Numbered from the stretch's first letter, positions 51,395-61,151 are shown. The stretch is 64,000 nt of DNA from Nitrospira sp. (GCA_005116745.1 SWDS01000006.1:206935-270934); one strand, 5' to 3'. The notes: generated by a model not told the origin, from the letters alone. Translations and numbers: made by a program.

Positions 51395-52000
51395 TTGTGT
51401 CCGGCTCCGCTGTTTGAAAAGACTGCTCGGTGGTTTCATCGCGCGAACGCCTCCCTTCTCGGCAATCTCCCCTGTACCCAAGGCTGCGCGCACTGTTGTA
51501 TCGGCCTGTTTTCCGTGACGATTCTCGACAGACAAGAGCTTCAGCGAGGTCTCCGAACGCTTCCAGATGAGCAGCGGAAGAGGATCGAACGAATTGCAGC
51601 GGAGCAAATCACAGTGCTTACCGCTGCGGCGCCATCACTGAACACGAATCGATTCATCGACCAGTGGCCTGAGGATATGAATGAACAATTCATTGAACGG
51701 TTCGATGCGTGGCCTTGTCCGGCCTTGGAGCAGGACGGACGATGTGGCCTCTATGAGTTTCGCCCGCTGGTCTGTCGTTCTATGGGTGTGCCTCCAGATG
51801 ATGGGGACTCTGTTAGTGGTGCCTGTGCCGTTCAAACGGCCGTTCCATTGATTCGGCTCTCAAAAGCCATTCGAGAGGAAGAGAATCATCTCGCTGGGAT
51901 AGAAGCGGAGGCAATCGAGGCGCTGCGCCTCCATGCAGGTGCCGAGGGAGAAGAGCTGTTCCTGCCCTATGCATTCGTATCCGATACCGAGGCTCGGTGA
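51395..52000 (+). CDS. YkgJ family cysteine-cluster protein
   Basis: A 201-residue protein from a TTG start with AGAGGG upstream. It has the family's cysteines: LPCTQGCAHCCIGLFSV near the N terminus, then PALEQDGRCGLYEFRPLVCR (C-x-x-Y-x-x-RP-x-x-C). These probably bind a metal or iron-sulfur cluster. Function is unknown. A second member of the same family is at 60302. Two tRNA genes follow. Confidence 0.8.
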   Translation: MCPAPLFEKTARWFHRANASLLGNLPCTQGCAHCCIGLFSVTILDRQELQRGLRTLPDEQRKRIERIAAEQITVLTAAAPSLNTNRFIDQWPEDMNEQFIERFDAWPCPALEQDGRCGLYEFRPLVCRSMGVPPDDGDSVSGACAVQTAVPLIRLSKAIREEENHLAGIEAEAIEALRLHAGAEGEELFLPYAFVSDTEAR

Positions 52001-52065
52001 AGCACAAACACGAGCTAGACAGCATATTTCTCGCTGTGCTAAGGTGACTGTCCTTGGTTGCGGGA

Positions 52066-52142
52066 GCGCCTGTAGCTCAGCTGGATAGAGCATCAGCCTC
52101 CGGAGCTGAGGGCCACAGGTTCAAATCCTGTCAGGCGCACCA
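52066..52142 (+). tRNA. tRNA-Arg (anticodon CCG), CCA encoded
   Basis: The acceptor stem GCGCCTG pairs with CAGGCGC, the D-arm is AGCTCAGCTGGATAGAG, the anticodon loop is CTCCGGA with CCG, and the T-loop is GGTTCAAATCC. CCA is at 52140-52142. Confidence 0.95.
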
Positions 52143-52184
52143 AACCGCCTTTGGCAGTCGGCAGCGATAATTCAATACCCGGTG

Positions 52185-52260
<76 letters not shown>

Positions 52261-52430
52261 AACCAAGCTCTCTCATGCCGTGCGCTATTCTGCGATAAAT
52301 GCGCACGGATAGAACCACCCAGTAATCTTTCTCCTGTTACCACACCTCGCGTGCTTGTACGATCATCTCTGTGTCACTCTCTTCATCACTGTAACGGGAG
52401 CCTGTCTCAAGGCTGAAGGTGGAGTTGGTT

Positions 52431-53813
52431 CTAGGCGACCGATACGACCGGCACCTGCCGTGGTTGAAGCATCATCTTAATGCCAGCTTTAGGCCGCAGG
52501 GTTACCATGAGTTGCGGCTCGACGCGCTCTTGAGCTAGGTGCAGATTATAGCGGCGACCGATCAGGGCTAATAGAAGTGGCCCTTCTACTGATGCGAAAT
52601 GGATTCCCACGCAGGCGCGCGGTCCCGCGCCGAATGGGAGATAGGCATATCGTGCAGTCGGCCGCTCGCCGTCTAGCCATCGCTCTGGCATGAACTGTTC
52701 GGGGTTTGGCCAAAACGCCGGGTGTCTGTGCAGATTGTAGGTGCCGATGAGGACCAAGGCACCAGCTGGCAGCGGCAATCCGCCCACAGTTGTACTGGTC
52801 GTCGCCTTGCGCTGTACAGCTGGTGCAGGCGGATACAGACGAAGCGATTCATCGAATATGGCCCGAGTATAGGGGAGGTGCTGCAGGTCGTCGGCGCTGG
52901 GTATTCTTCCCTGGAGTACCCGGTCCACTTCCTCATGAAACCGTGCCTTCGCCTCCGGGTGAGTGGCGAGGAGATACCAAGTCCAGGCAAGCGCGTTCGC
53001 GGTGGTCTCGTGGCCCGCCGCAAAGATCGTCAGGGCCTCGTCGCGCAGTTCCTGATCGCTGAGTCCCTCACCGGTCTCTTCATCTCGTGCTTGCAGGAGG
53101 AGATCAAGCAGGTCCCCGTGCTGCGCTCTGCTTTGGCGCCGCTCGGCGAGCAATCCATACATCAACCCATCCAGGAACTGCATGACCGCACGAAATTCTC
53201 GATTGCGCGGGGTCGGGACCCACAGGGGCAACTGCAGCGGATTGTGAAACGAGTCGAAGGCGTATTTGATGCTTATGCGCAATGCATGACTGATCCGATC
53301 GATGTGGTGCGCCATGCTGGTGGTGAACATCGTTTGTGAGATGACCTCGAGGGCCAGCTGCATCATTTCAGCGGCGATGTCGATCGTACGTCCCGCGCGG
53401 TTGTCCCACGTGGCAATCCGCTGCTCGCCCACTTGGGCCATCCGATCGGCCATCGCGGCCATGCGAGATCGGTGAAAGATGGGCTGGATGATGCGACGAT
53501 GGCGTTTCCAGACCTCACCTGAACTGGTGACGAGTCCATTACCCAGGACCAGCGCGAGGCCGGTCGGCCGCTGAGGGTCGTAGACTTTTACGAATCGGTC
53601 GGCTTGCTGGACTAGAATGTCTTCAGCGAGATGAGGATGACTGAAGAGATGGATCGTCTTTGGGCCGAGTCGAAAGCGCAGCGCATCGCCGTGCCGGCGC
53701 CACCAGGCCGAGAGCATCTCCAGCGGTTGCTTCTTAAACGCACCCAGGTGGCCGAGCAGAGGCACCGCGCCGGGCACATCGACAAGGGTGAAGGGGGGAA
53801 CCGAGTCCGGCAT
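52431..53813 (-). CDS. Cytochrome P450
   Basis: A 460-residue soluble P450. The I-helix has the oxygen-binding AAGHETTANAL, the K-helix the ExxR (ESLRLYPPAP), the PERW motif is MPERWLDG, and the haem-binding loop is YLPFGAGPRACVG with the axial cysteine. It looks like the CYP102/CYP110-like bacterial fatty-acid-type group but lacks a fused reductase. Redox partners are not nearby. The substrate is unknown. It stands alone, convergent with the tRNA pair. Confidence 0.92.
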   Translation of the reverse strand: MPDSVPPFTLVDVPGAVPLLGHLGAFKKQPLEMLSAWWRRHGDALRFRLGPKTIHLFSHPHLAEDILVQQADRFVKVYDPQRPTGLALVLGNGLVTSSGEVWKRHRRIIQPIFHRSRMAAMADRMAQVGEQRIATWDNRAGRTIDIAAEMMQLALEVISQTMFTTSMAHHIDRISHALRISIKYAFDSFHNPLQLPLWVPTPRNREFRAVMQFLDGLMYGLLAERRQSRAQHGDLLDLLLQARDEETGEGLSDQELRDEALTIFAAGHETTANALAWTWYLLATHPEAKARFHEEVDRVLQGRIPSADDLQHLPYTRAIFDESLRLYPPAPAVQRKATTSTTVGGLPLPAGALVLIGTYNLHRHPAFWPNPEQFMPERWLDGERPTARYAYLPFGAGPRACVGIHFASVEGPLLLALIGRRYNLHLAQERVEPQLMVTLRPKAGIKMMLQPRQVPVVSVA

Positions 53814-54188
53814 GAGAGCACGGACCGTATCACACTAGAGCAGGGGCATCAAATGAACAGGGGACGCTTTTGGCCATGTATTGTACGAGCTCGATTGGGT
53901 GGAACCATGCAGTTGCTCAAAATCAAATCTCGGTTTGGGCATGAATCGTACGACCCGCAGCTTGTCAGCACTTTAACGAGTAAGGACCAATAGTAGCAGC
54001 GTGCAGATTCGCAGCCGCATAAGTGTGAAAGATAGCGAACTAAGAAACCGCGGGTCAATGCTTGGGTCTTGGTCCCCCGATGGCTGAATGATCTCTTCCT
54101 CGAACTCTTCCACTACACCTCTGCCTTTCTGATCCCCCGGCTTTTGTAGGATAGCGGTGTCAGCGGTGCAGACCTTACGCTGCACCGT
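53814..54188. other. Intergenic region without a clear gene
   Basis: About 375 bases upstream of the P450 gene and the small membrane gene at 54189. A 46-codon frame (53853-53993) exists but has no ribosome site and no recognisable product. No repeats or RNA genes seen. Confidence 0.4.
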
Positions 54189-54617
54189 ATGACACTTCAG
54201 CCACAACCCCTTCCATGGAGAAGCATTGTACGCGGGGTAGTAATTGTCTATATCGTTGCCTTTGTGGCGGGGCTGGTGCTCGCCGCGCTTGGGATCTCGT
54301 CTCAAAGTGAACCTGGGTCGTACCCGCTGATTGCCTTGCTTATGGGGGCCATCGCTGTGGCGGTGGCACTCCGAATGACAGACTCCACGCGACCTGCCAG
54401 TCTAGTCGCACTGGGTGCAGGCATCTGGCTCCTGAGCGTGACAAGCGTACTCGTGGGTGCCCAGTCCCTCACGGACTGGCTTCAGAGTAGTATGTCTATC
54501 GCAACCACGATGCTCTTGGGCCGCTTGTTGCTGGGTGTCACCGTGGACGACTCGCCTGCTCAATCGCCTTATGCGACCATCGTCCGGAGCATGACGCAGA
54601 CACGCCGAAACGTGTAA
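54189..54617 (+). CDS. Hypothetical inner-membrane protein
   Basis: A 142-residue protein with four likely membrane helices (IVRGVVIVYIVAFVAGLVLA, YPLIALLMGAIAVAVAL, LVALGAGIWLLSVTSVLVG, MSIATTMLLGRLLLG). The last 25 residues are polar. No family recognised. It stands between P450 and YihY, apparently as a single gene. Confidence 0.6.
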   Translation: MTLQPQPLPWRSIVRGVVIVYIVAFVAGLVLAALGISSQSEPGSYPLIALLMGAIAVAVALRMTDSTRPASLVALGAGIWLLSVTSVLVGAQSLTDWLQSSMSIATTMLLGRLLLGVTVDDSPAQSPYATIVRSMTQTRRNV

Positions 54618-54681
54618 CACGATCCTCACGGGATAGACCCGTCAATTAATCCATAGGGTTAGCGAATGATATACTTACCGT

Positions 54682-54840
54682 ATGCCGCAGAAGCATTCGA
54701 AGCACCCCAAGCCCCGGCTCGTTGACAGAGCAAAACTTAAGGGCGCGAGGGGGTCCGACAAAAAGACTACTAAACAACTGCCAGATACCAGCCGTATCCC
54801 GTGGTTTCCAGTCATTCCCAAGACTGGCACGGACGCATGA
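54682..54840 (+). CDS. Possible small basic protein (52 residues)
   Basis: The frame codes a Lys/Arg/Pro-rich peptide (MPQKHSKHPKPRLVDRAKLK) ending in IPWFPVIPKTGTDA. No ribosome site is clear, so the call rests on composition and an open frame only. The bases on either side (54618-54681 and 54841-55031) show no other gene. Confidence 0.3.
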   Translation: MPQKHSKHPKPRLVDRAKLKGARGSDKKTTKQLPDTSRIPWFPVIPKTGTDA

Positions 54841-55031
54841 CCTGTCTTAGTCTCTTCATTAGGTATCTAAACCCTCTGCTAATGCCTGGATCGTCAGCGG
54901 CTCATTAGCTTCTGTTAACAACTGCCTCAATTTACCGTACGGTGTACCTGCCTCTTGGGAAATGCATCCTGTGATGGTATTCTGACGCCTTCAGTATCTG
55001 TTCGCCACCGCACCTGTTGTACTGAAAAGAT

Positions 55032-56402
55032 GTGAACCGCCTGCTAGGAGCAGCAGGATCTATGGCAGGCTCCACACGCATGTCTCAATTTTCGAAGCAG
55101 GACCTCTGGACCAAGGATCTTGCTACTATGTCATGGCTCCAACGGTTGGGCACTCAAGCGCTCCGGCTGGCCACCGCGGTCGGCATGGAATTCCGCCATC
55201 GTCTGCTCGATGCTCGGGCAGCTGGTCTGGTTTACACGACATTGCTGTCGTTAGTGCCGTTTCTCGCTGTGATGTTCTCGGTGTTGAAGGCCTTCGATGT
55301 CCACCATGTGATCGAACCCTTCTTGGCCCAAACGCTGGAGCCGCTCGGCCCCAAGAGCCAGGAGATCACGTCCACCATCATTGGGTTTGTCGACAATATG
55401 AAAATGGGGGTGCTGGGAGCGTTCGGGATTGCCGGCCTCTTCTATACGACCTATTCGCTGATCGACAAGATCGAGCAAGCGCTCAACGCGATCTGGCAGG
55501 TTAAACAGGGACGCACTTGGGAACGAAAGTTTACCGACTATTTGAGCGCGGTCCTTGTGGGACCGGTGCTTGTGGTGAGCACGTTCGGCCTGCTCGCGTC
55601 ACTACAAAGTCATACGGTGGTTCAGCGTCTCGTGGAAATGGAACCGTTTGGGACGCTGCTGGTGTGGAGCGGCGATGCGGTGCCCTTCGTGATGCTCTGT
55701 GCCGTGCTTACCTTTTTTTACAAGACGATCCCTAACACCCATGTCCATGTGCGCTCAGCAGCTGTGGGTGGCGTCTCGGCGGCTGTTCTGTGGATCATCG
55801 CCGAGGAAATCTTTGCGAACTTCGTGGCAGCCTCCGCCAGTTACAGCGCGATCTATTCGAGTTTTGCCGTCCTCATGCTGTTCTTATTATGGCTCTACGC
55901 CGGATGGATGATCGTGCTGATCGGGGCGCAGTTCTCATTTTTTTGCCAATACCCCACAGCCTATTTGTCCCGCCTGCTGTGGGATCAAGGCACGTACGTC
56001 TTTCGTGAACAGCTAGCCCTGAAGGTCTTGCGCGTTCTGGGGCATCACTACCTCAAAGGCGATCGTCCGTTGCGACTGCCGGAGCTATCGAGCGAGCTGA
56101 ACATGCCCTTGTCTCTGGTGGAGGAAGAGGTTGAGCGGCTCGTCGATAACGGGTTTGTAGGTCGCCTTCAAGAACCGGAAGGGGTGAGTCTCATCAAGGC
56201 GCCGGACCTGATCTTCGTGAAAGAGGTTCTGGATTCGGTTCGCAATGGAACCCCGCCGTGGGTGGTGCCCCACCTCGATCCCAGTGATCCGGTGTCTGCC
56301 CTGTTGCGCCGTCGTGATAAGGCGGTGGAACGAGCGTTGGTTGGCGAGACCATGCAATCGCTCTTGCAAGACCAACCGCTGTCTTGCTCCACGGAGCCGT
56401 GA
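55032..56402 (+). CDS. YihY/BrkB family membrane protein with winged-helix-like tail
   Basis: A 456-residue protein. The membrane part (about residues 50-310) carries the YihY signature: DARAAGLVYTTLLSLVPFLA near the start and YSSFAVLMLFLLWLYAGWMI near the end, with five to six helices. The C-terminal 120 residues are soluble, with a winged-helix-like region (LPELSSELNMPLSLVEEEVE). The family was once called ribonuclease BN but that is wrong; its function is unknown. An ATG at 55080 is another possible start. Confidence 0.88.
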   Translation: MNRLLGAAGSMAGSTRMSQFSKQDLWTKDLATMSWLQRLGTQALRLATAVGMEFRHRLLDARAAGLVYTTLLSLVPFLAVMFSVLKAFDVHHVIEPFLAQTLEPLGPKSQEITSTIIGFVDNMKMGVLGAFGIAGLFYTTYSLIDKIEQALNAIWQVKQGRTWERKFTDYLSAVLVGPVLVVSTFGLLASLQSHTVVQRLVEMEPFGTLLVWSGDAVPFVMLCAVLTFFYKTIPNTHVHVRSAAVGGVSAAVLWIIAEEIFANFVAASASYSAIYSSFAVLMLFLLWLYAGWMIVLIGAQFSFFCQYPTAYLSRLLWDQGTYVFREQLALKVLRVLGHHYLKGDRPLRLPELSSELNMPLSLVEEEVERLVDNGFVGRLQEPEGVSLIKAPDLIFVKEVLDSVRNGTPPWVVPHLDPSDPVSALLRRRDKAVERALVGETMQSLLQDQPLSCSTEP

Positions 56403-56428
56403 TTGTGTAACAGGCAGTCGTCTATCTG

Positions 56429-56908
56429 TTACGGCTGTCCATTGGTTTGTGGCGTGTCTCGATTCTTTTCGAACGATCGCACGTAGAGCAAGACGTGCCA
56501 GGCTTCTTCTTCCGTCAGAATGAGTGGAATAAAGGGCGCCATCGCCGTGCCTTTGCTGCCGTTCTTCAAGATCCAGAGGAGTTCGCCATCTGTTCTGGCT
56601 GCTTGCCACTCTTGGTCGGTGAAATTGCGCGGCAAGGGACCTTTGAGTGTGCCGGGCTCAATATCGCTTCCCAATCCCTTGCCGTCTCTTCCGTGGCAGG
56701 TCACACAGAATGCTTTCCCCTCAAAAAGCTGCTTCCCTTTCTCAATGGTCTCTTGAGTCGGTGCCAGGGGATTCTTCCAGGTCTTAGCCTGGTTAATTTG
56801 GTCGACTGGAACTCGCGGCTTGAGTATGGCGTCATCGGCGCCCAAGGCTGAGCTGCCGGTTGCCCAGGCTGCTGCGAGCAATACGGTGATCAAGAGAACG
56901 TGACCCAT
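56429..56908 (-). CDS. Periplasmic mono-haem cytochrome c
   Basis: A 159-residue protein with a signal peptide (VLLITVLLAAAWATGSSALGA). It has one haem motif (FCVTCHGRDGKG) and a likely Met ligand in KGTAMAPFIPLILTEEE. It is a class I cytochrome c that carries electrons in the periplasm. ATG 56908 has GGGAG upstream; an earlier in-frame start at 56953 gives no signal peptide. It lies convergent to YihY. Confidence 0.87.
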   Translation of the reverse strand: MGHVLLITVLLAAAWATGSSALGADDAILKPRVPVDQINQAKTWKNPLAPTQETIEKGKQLFEGKAFCVTCHGRDGKGLGSDIEPGTLKGPLPRNFTDQEWQAARTDGELLWILKNGSKGTAMAPFIPLILTEEEAWHVLLYVRSFEKNRDTPQTNGQP

Positions 56909-57008
56909 TGGGATGTTTTTCTCCCTGTGTAGTACTGGATGATTGTTGGCCAAGCCATGGGGGCCGGCCCGTCCATTTTGGAGCTAGGCCGACCCTCCTT
57001 CGGTAGAG

Positions 57009-57527
57009 CTACTTTTCTGAATAGCCTGGAAACTTATGTCCGAGGGATTGCGGGAAACTCACCGTCCCATCGGGAAATTCTTGTCCGTGCTGCCACAGCT
57101 GGTAAACAATGCCGTCTGTCCCTGCTGCTATTTCTACGACTTTGGCCGCTTGGTCAGCAGGCATATCCAGGACTTGAACTCGCCCGGTTGCGACCTCGAC
57201 CTTATGATCGTGGAAATGCCGGTGCCACTGAATGGCTGGGAGCTTGCGCGTGAGGTCCTTGGCGATGAAATATTCGATGGCAACCAATGGAGCTTTTGGA
57301 TCAGTGGATTCGAAGAGTAGACATTGAAGGATCTTATCGGAAATCCCCTTACAGTAATGATGGAATGGGCCACCCGGGGTTCCATCCGCCATCATATGTG
57401 GCGCTTGAACATGGATGTCGTATCCCATGGCCGGACCGGTTGGTTCTCCGCCGACAGCTTTTTGGGTGGCCACTCCACTGCATCCTACGGCAGCCATCGC
57501 AAGTATGGCTAACAGTCCTTTTTTCAT
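57009..57527 (-). CDS. DUF1264 lipoprotein (OBAP-like)
   Basis: A 172-residue protein with a lipobox signal (ILAMAAVGCSG). The mature part is a DUF1264/oil-body-associated protein-like domain: YDIHVQAPHMMADGTPGGPF, HHYCKGISDKILQCLLFES, IEYFIAKDL and WHRHFHDHKVEVATGRV. Its many His residues could bind a metal. Function in bacteria is unknown. AGGAGG lies about 9 bases before the ATG. Confidence 0.8.
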   Translation of the reverse strand: MKKGLLAILAMAAVGCSGVATQKAVGGEPTGPAMGYDIHVQAPHMMADGTPGGPFHHYCKGISDKILQCLLFESTDPKAPLVAIEYFIAKDLTRKLPAIQWHRHFHDHKVEVATGRVQVLDMPADQAAKVVEIAAGTDGIVYQLWQHGQEFPDGTVSFPQSLGHKFPGYSEK

Positions 57528-57688
57528 CACACACGCCTCCTAGGTTTGAGAAGTCTTTGCCTAGCCTATCCAGGCAGAGAATGAATTCCCCATTTTAGAT
57601 AGTTATGAGAGGCAGTCGACTGAAAAAGGATTCGGATATTAGTTAGGACACTGTCACACCAAGGCACGTGCATGCGCGTGCGTATGAA

Positions 57689-58468
57689 CTATGAAGGGAG
57701 CGTTGGTGAGGAAGGACTGTCGGGCCTGGTCGGGGTAATAAGCTGGTGAGCCTGAGGGGCGATCTTGCCCTCGGCGTCCATCATTTCAAACATCAAACAG
57801 CATTTAAGCCTTCCACACACCCCCAGCAACCGAGGGTCGTCAATCGCCAGGTTGAGCTTTTTCGCCTGCTTGGCCGAGATCGGCTTCATATCGGTCAGAA
57901 AGCTGGCACAACAAAGGACCAAGCCACAGGTATCGATGCCACCGAGCCGTCTGGCCTCCTCGCGTACCCCGACTTGGCGCATTTCGATACGCCCGCCGAA
58001 ACGACGGGCCAGGTCTCGGACCAGTTCTCGGAAATCGATTCGGTCCTCTGCTGTGTAGACAAAGGTCAGCTGCCGACGGTGCATGGCTCCGTAGACTTCG
58101 ACGAGTTTGAGAGAGATATTGAGTTCGGCGGCTTTTGTTCGGCAATAGGAGGCGGCCTCCTGCGAGAGCTGCTCAAGCCGACGGATCAACGCCGTTTCTT
58201 CAGCATCTGGCTTTCGCAAAATGGATTTCATCGCACGCATAGGAGGAAGAAAGGGAGTTGAGTACGGTTCAGTGTAGACAATCCCGTACGTGGCTTCTCC
58301 ATCCACTTCGAGTAAAACAGGATCTCCGTTGCGCAATGGTACGCTGACGGCGCCTAGCTTCTTGACCTCTCCACGGTTCCTGATCTTCACTCCGACCAGG
58401 CGGATTGAGGTTGGATAGGTGTGGAGGAGCTCCTCATCACATGCAGGTTCCATGAGGGGATCATACAC
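57689..58468 (-). CDS. PSP1 domain protein (YaaT-like)
   Basis: A 259-residue cytoplasmic protein. The family region (LVGVKIRNRGEVKKLGAV, LVEVYGAMHRRQLTFVYTAE, RIDFRELVRDLARRFGGRIE, QVGVREEARRLGG) and its cysteine clusters (CGLVLCCASF and CGRLKCCLMFE) are complete. YaaT in Bacillus is part of a complex that aids RNA processing and phosphorelay; the role here is assumed similar. The start could be five codons later. Confidence 0.85.
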   Translation of the reverse strand: MYDPLMEPACDEELLHTYPTSIRLVGVKIRNRGEVKKLGAVSVPLRNGDPVLLEVDGEATYGIVYTEPYSTPFLPPMRAMKSILRKPDAEETALIRRLEQLSQEAASYCRTKAAELNISLKLVEVYGAMHRRQLTFVYTAEDRIDFRELVRDLARRFGGRIEMRQVGVREEARRLGGIDTCGLVLCCASFLTDMKPISAKQAKKLNLAIDDPRLLGVCGRLKCCLMFEMMDAEGKIAPQAHQLITPTRPDSPSSPTLPS

Positions 58469-58641
58469 AAATTTGGTGGAGGAGGGAAACGGTTATGATG
58501 ACGAAATGGTAAAAGTTGTTTCAGCGTTGATAGCTCGAAGAGAATCGTAAGTTATTGATAAAACGTGAAGATAAAATGGAAGCACTCAGCCTGGTCTATT
58601 ATGGTAGGCTATTTCACGCTAGAAGGAAGGGTGAGTGTACA

Positions 58642-58920
58642 ATGGGTACGATGCTTCGAGAGCGAAAGAAGATGTTGCGAATACCGAATCAGGTTGTCCT
58701 TCCGTTCGGCTACCGGATTACCGTTCGGCAGTTATCGGACGCCGAAATGGACAAGCGCGATGCAAACGCAGACGGAATTTGGGATGATGACTCGAAGACG
58801 ATCTATGTGAGGAAACGACTTCCCGTGACCCGCCGCCGATACATTCTTGCCCACGAGCTGGGCCACGCCTGGTTGGATTGGCAGCATCGATATATAGACG
58901 ATGGCAAGGCCAGCACGTAG
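58642..58920 (+). CDS. Small ImmA/IrrE-like metallopeptidase-type protein
   Basis: About 92 residues from ATG 58642 (a longer frame from 58555 exists). The zinc motif HELGHAWLDWQH (HExxH) is complete, preceded by KTIYVRKRLPVTRRRYILA. This is the core of the ImmA/IrrE-type gluzincin fold, but shorter than usual and with no HTH partner gene next to it. A protease or scaffold role is possible. AAGGAAGGG lies somewhat far upstream. Confidence 0.65.
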   Translation: MGTMLRERKKMLRIPNQVVLPFGYRITVRQLSDAEMDKRDANADGIWDDDSKTIYVRKRLPVTRRRYILAHELGHAWLDWQHRYIDDGKAST

Positions 58921-58933
58921 GGGCTGGAGCACA

Positions 58934-59404
58934 TCAGTCTTCCGCCAACTTCATGATATGCCTCCATTCTAGGGGAGTGACCGGCTGAACTGAGAGGCGA
59001 GATCCCTTCTTCAACAACACCATACCGTTCAGCTTGTTCTCTTTTCGTAATTCGTCCAAGGTCAACGCGCGGGAAAATTTCCGAACGTACTTGATATCGA
59101 CCATGTCCCATCTGGGCTCGGACGGTTTGCTCGCAGGGTCGTAGTGCTTGTCCTTCTTGTCGAATTGCGTTGAATCAGGATACGCGGTTTTGACGACCTC
59201 TGCGATGCCGACGACCGCCGGTGGATCAGTGTTGCTGTGGTAGAACAACACGTGATCGCCGACTGCCATGCTGCGCATAAAATTACGAGCTTGATAGTTG
59301 CGTACGCCATCCCAATAGGTTGCGTGGTTGGGAGCGCGTATCAAGTCATCGATCGAGAATGTGGTGGGCTCTGACTTCATCAACCAATACCCTTGTGGTC
59401 CCAT
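58934..59404 (-). CDS. EVE domain protein
   Basis: A 156-residue protein made of one EVE domain (PUA-like fold): YWLMKSEPTTFSIDDLI, GVRNYQARNFMRSMAVGDHV, FYHSNTDPPAVVGIAEVV, YDPASKPSEPRWDMVDI. EVE proteins bind modified nucleotides in DNA or RNA. Complete length. AGGAGAGG precedes the ATG. It is convergent to the small metallopeptidase gene. Confidence 0.9.
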   Translation of the reverse strand: MGPQGYWLMKSEPTTFSIDDLIRAPNHATYWDGVRNYQARNFMRSMAVGDHVLFYHSNTDPPAVVGIAEVVKTAYPDSTQFDKKDKHYDPASKPSEPRWDMVDIKYVRKFSRALTLDELRKENKLNGMVLLKKGSRLSVQPVTPLEWRHIMKLAED

Positions 59405-59432
59405 TCATTCCTCTCCTTTTATGAAGCATTCA

Positions 59433-59819
59433 TCAGCTCCTTTCTCGCGAACGGGAGTCGATAAACTTGATCAGGGCCTGATAGGTCAGCTCCCTTATTT
59501 GAGCTGTGGTCATGCTTCGGCCATCGAGGTTACCTTCTAGCCAGATGCGAGTAGAGATCGATTCAATGGCTTCGTTACAAACAGTCCACAGGTCATGGAG
59601 AAAGCATTCGGGTAAGCCTACTTGGATGCCTTCCGATTCAATTCGATCGTCCAGCAGGGCGAGGAGGTCGGAAATGGCCTGATCGGGACGATACGGAAGG
59701 GGAGTAAAGCCAAACTGTTCTTGGGATTGTTGCTCTTGCATTGCCTGATCGACAAGGTCCCGCATGTACTCTTTGAGTAGACCAATGACATGTCCAGAAA
59801 ACGCGATAGGCTGTCCCAT
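59433..59819 (-). CDS. Hypothetical protein
   Basis: A 128-residue soluble, mostly helical protein (GHVIGLLKEYMRDLVDQAMQ, ISDLLALLDDRIESEGI, AQIRELTYQALIKFIDSR). No family recognised. It ends 28 bases before the EVE gene on the same strand, so they may be co-transcribed. Confidence 0.55.
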   Translation of the reverse strand: MGQPIAFSGHVIGLLKEYMRDLVDQAMQEQQSQEQFGFTPLPYRPDQAISDLLALLDDRIESEGIQVGLPECFLHDLWTVCNEAIESISTRIWLEGNLDGRSMTTAQIRELTYQALIKFIDSRSRERS

Positions 59820-60301
59820 GCGCTATTATCGAGCTTCCTGAAGGAAGGAGCAAGATCGACCAAGCTTATTGATAGGATAATGCCAGGTGGTTATTGATGT
59901 GGATCATTGGGTGTGGGGCCAAAAGTGACCGGCAGTGATTGAGCGGGGGTACACCTCGCTGACCCGCTATGAGCGACGACATCTCGTTGGCTATCTCACG
60001 TTCGGCAGGGTCGGTGTACCCGCGCACGATAAACTCTACGCCTTTTCTTACAACACGCAAGGCCCGAAGATGGCCTTACGTGGGAGTCCATTTGGGCTAG
60101 GGTAAAGGAGCCAGTAGGACCTGCCTGAGCTTGGAGTGGAAAGATGAACAGCGTGATGGGTGCGCCGTCGAGAGGTCAAAGACGACATGAGGATCTGTGC
60201 CCTCTTGTTAGAAAGACGGCTCTTGATTCATCGTGCGCCGGCATATTAGTTTCTCTCTGCTCTCAAAAAAACATCCAATTAGCCATTCTGGGCCCGTCGA
60301 G
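59820..60301. other. Intergenic region with one doubtful short frame
   Basis: About 480 bases between divergent genes. A minus-strand frame of 64 codons with a TTG start (59866-60060) has no ribosome site and no recognised product. No RNA gene or repeat seen. Confidence 0.35.
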
Positions 60302-61105
60302 ATGATGACCCCTCCCACAACCGAGCGCTTCGAGATCGCGCTCAACACCTCTGCCGGTCAGATTTCCACGGCTGTGGAGGTGCCGACTGGATTTGTGCCG
60401 GTTACTGCCATTGTTCCGTTGATACGGCGTTTGGGGGAAGAAGCCCAAGCACTCGAAGTGGCGCGTTCCGTTGAGGCGGGTCGACCGCCTTCGTGCCACA
60501 AGGGATGTGCGGCTTGCTGTCGAATGTTGGTCCCCCTGTCGGCTCCGGAAGCATTTGCGTTAGATGAGTGGGTCCGCTCGTGTTCGACTGAGCAACAGGG
60601 GCGTATTGCAGCACGGTTCGTGGAAGCGAAATCTCGGCTGCTGTCACAGGGTCTCTGGCAACGACTCTCAGAACTCTGTAGTGCTCAGGAACAGCCGAAC
60701 GACGAGGCACTGGAAGTGATGAATCGCGAGTACTATGCTCTGCGACTGCCTTGCCCCTTCCTTGAAGAAGAGGCATGTACGATCTATGAGGCACGTCCCG
60801 CGGCATGCCGGGAGCTGCTGGTGAGCTCGCCTCCCGAGCGCTGTGATGACCTGATCAATAATCGCGTGGACCCAATTTCAGCGCCTATACTGGTCAGCAC
60901 GGTATTGGGGCTGCTCTGGCAAGAGCTGAGGAAGGCTCCGACAAGGTTGATCCCACTCCCGGTAGCTCTCGATTGGGCGAAGGGTTATGAGCAAGAGAAT
61001 CACCACACGTGGAAGGGCGTCGAGTTACTCGATCGCGCACTGGACAAGACGTGGCGTTTCTTAAGCCAATCGACGCCTAGAAGCGGCCAAGATTCTGTTG
61101 AATAA
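60302..61105 (+). CDS. YkgJ family cysteine-cluster protein (second copy)
   Basis: About 267 residues from ATG 60302 (another frame start at 60233). Cysteines: SCHKGCAACCRMLVPLSAPE (C-x3-C-x2-CC) and CPFLEEEACTIYEARPAACR, as in the member at 51395 but with a longer C-terminal half. A metal or Fe-S centre is likely. Function unknown. It is followed 46 bases later by thrH. Confidence 0.8.
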   Translation: MMTPPTTERFEIALNTSAGQISTAVEVPTGFVPVTAIVPLIRRLGEEAQALEVARSVEAGRPPSCHKGCAACCRMLVPLSAPEAFALDEWVRSCSTEQQGRIAARFVEAKSRLLSQGLWQRLSELCSAQEQPNDEALEVMNREYYALRLPCPFLEEEACTIYEARPAACRELLVSSPPERCDDLINNRVDPISAPILVSTVLGLLWQELRKAPTRLIPLPVALDWAKGYEQENHHTWKGVELLDRALDKTWRFLSQSTPRSGQDSVE

Positions 61106-61151
61106 GTGCCAAGATCAGCGTTATGCAGCGTGAATGAAGAGGAGAGGTTAT

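Noticed and set aside
59866-60060. 64-codon minus-strand frame with TTG start
   Set aside because: No ribosome site, weak start codon and no recognisable product; kept only as part of an intergenic entry.
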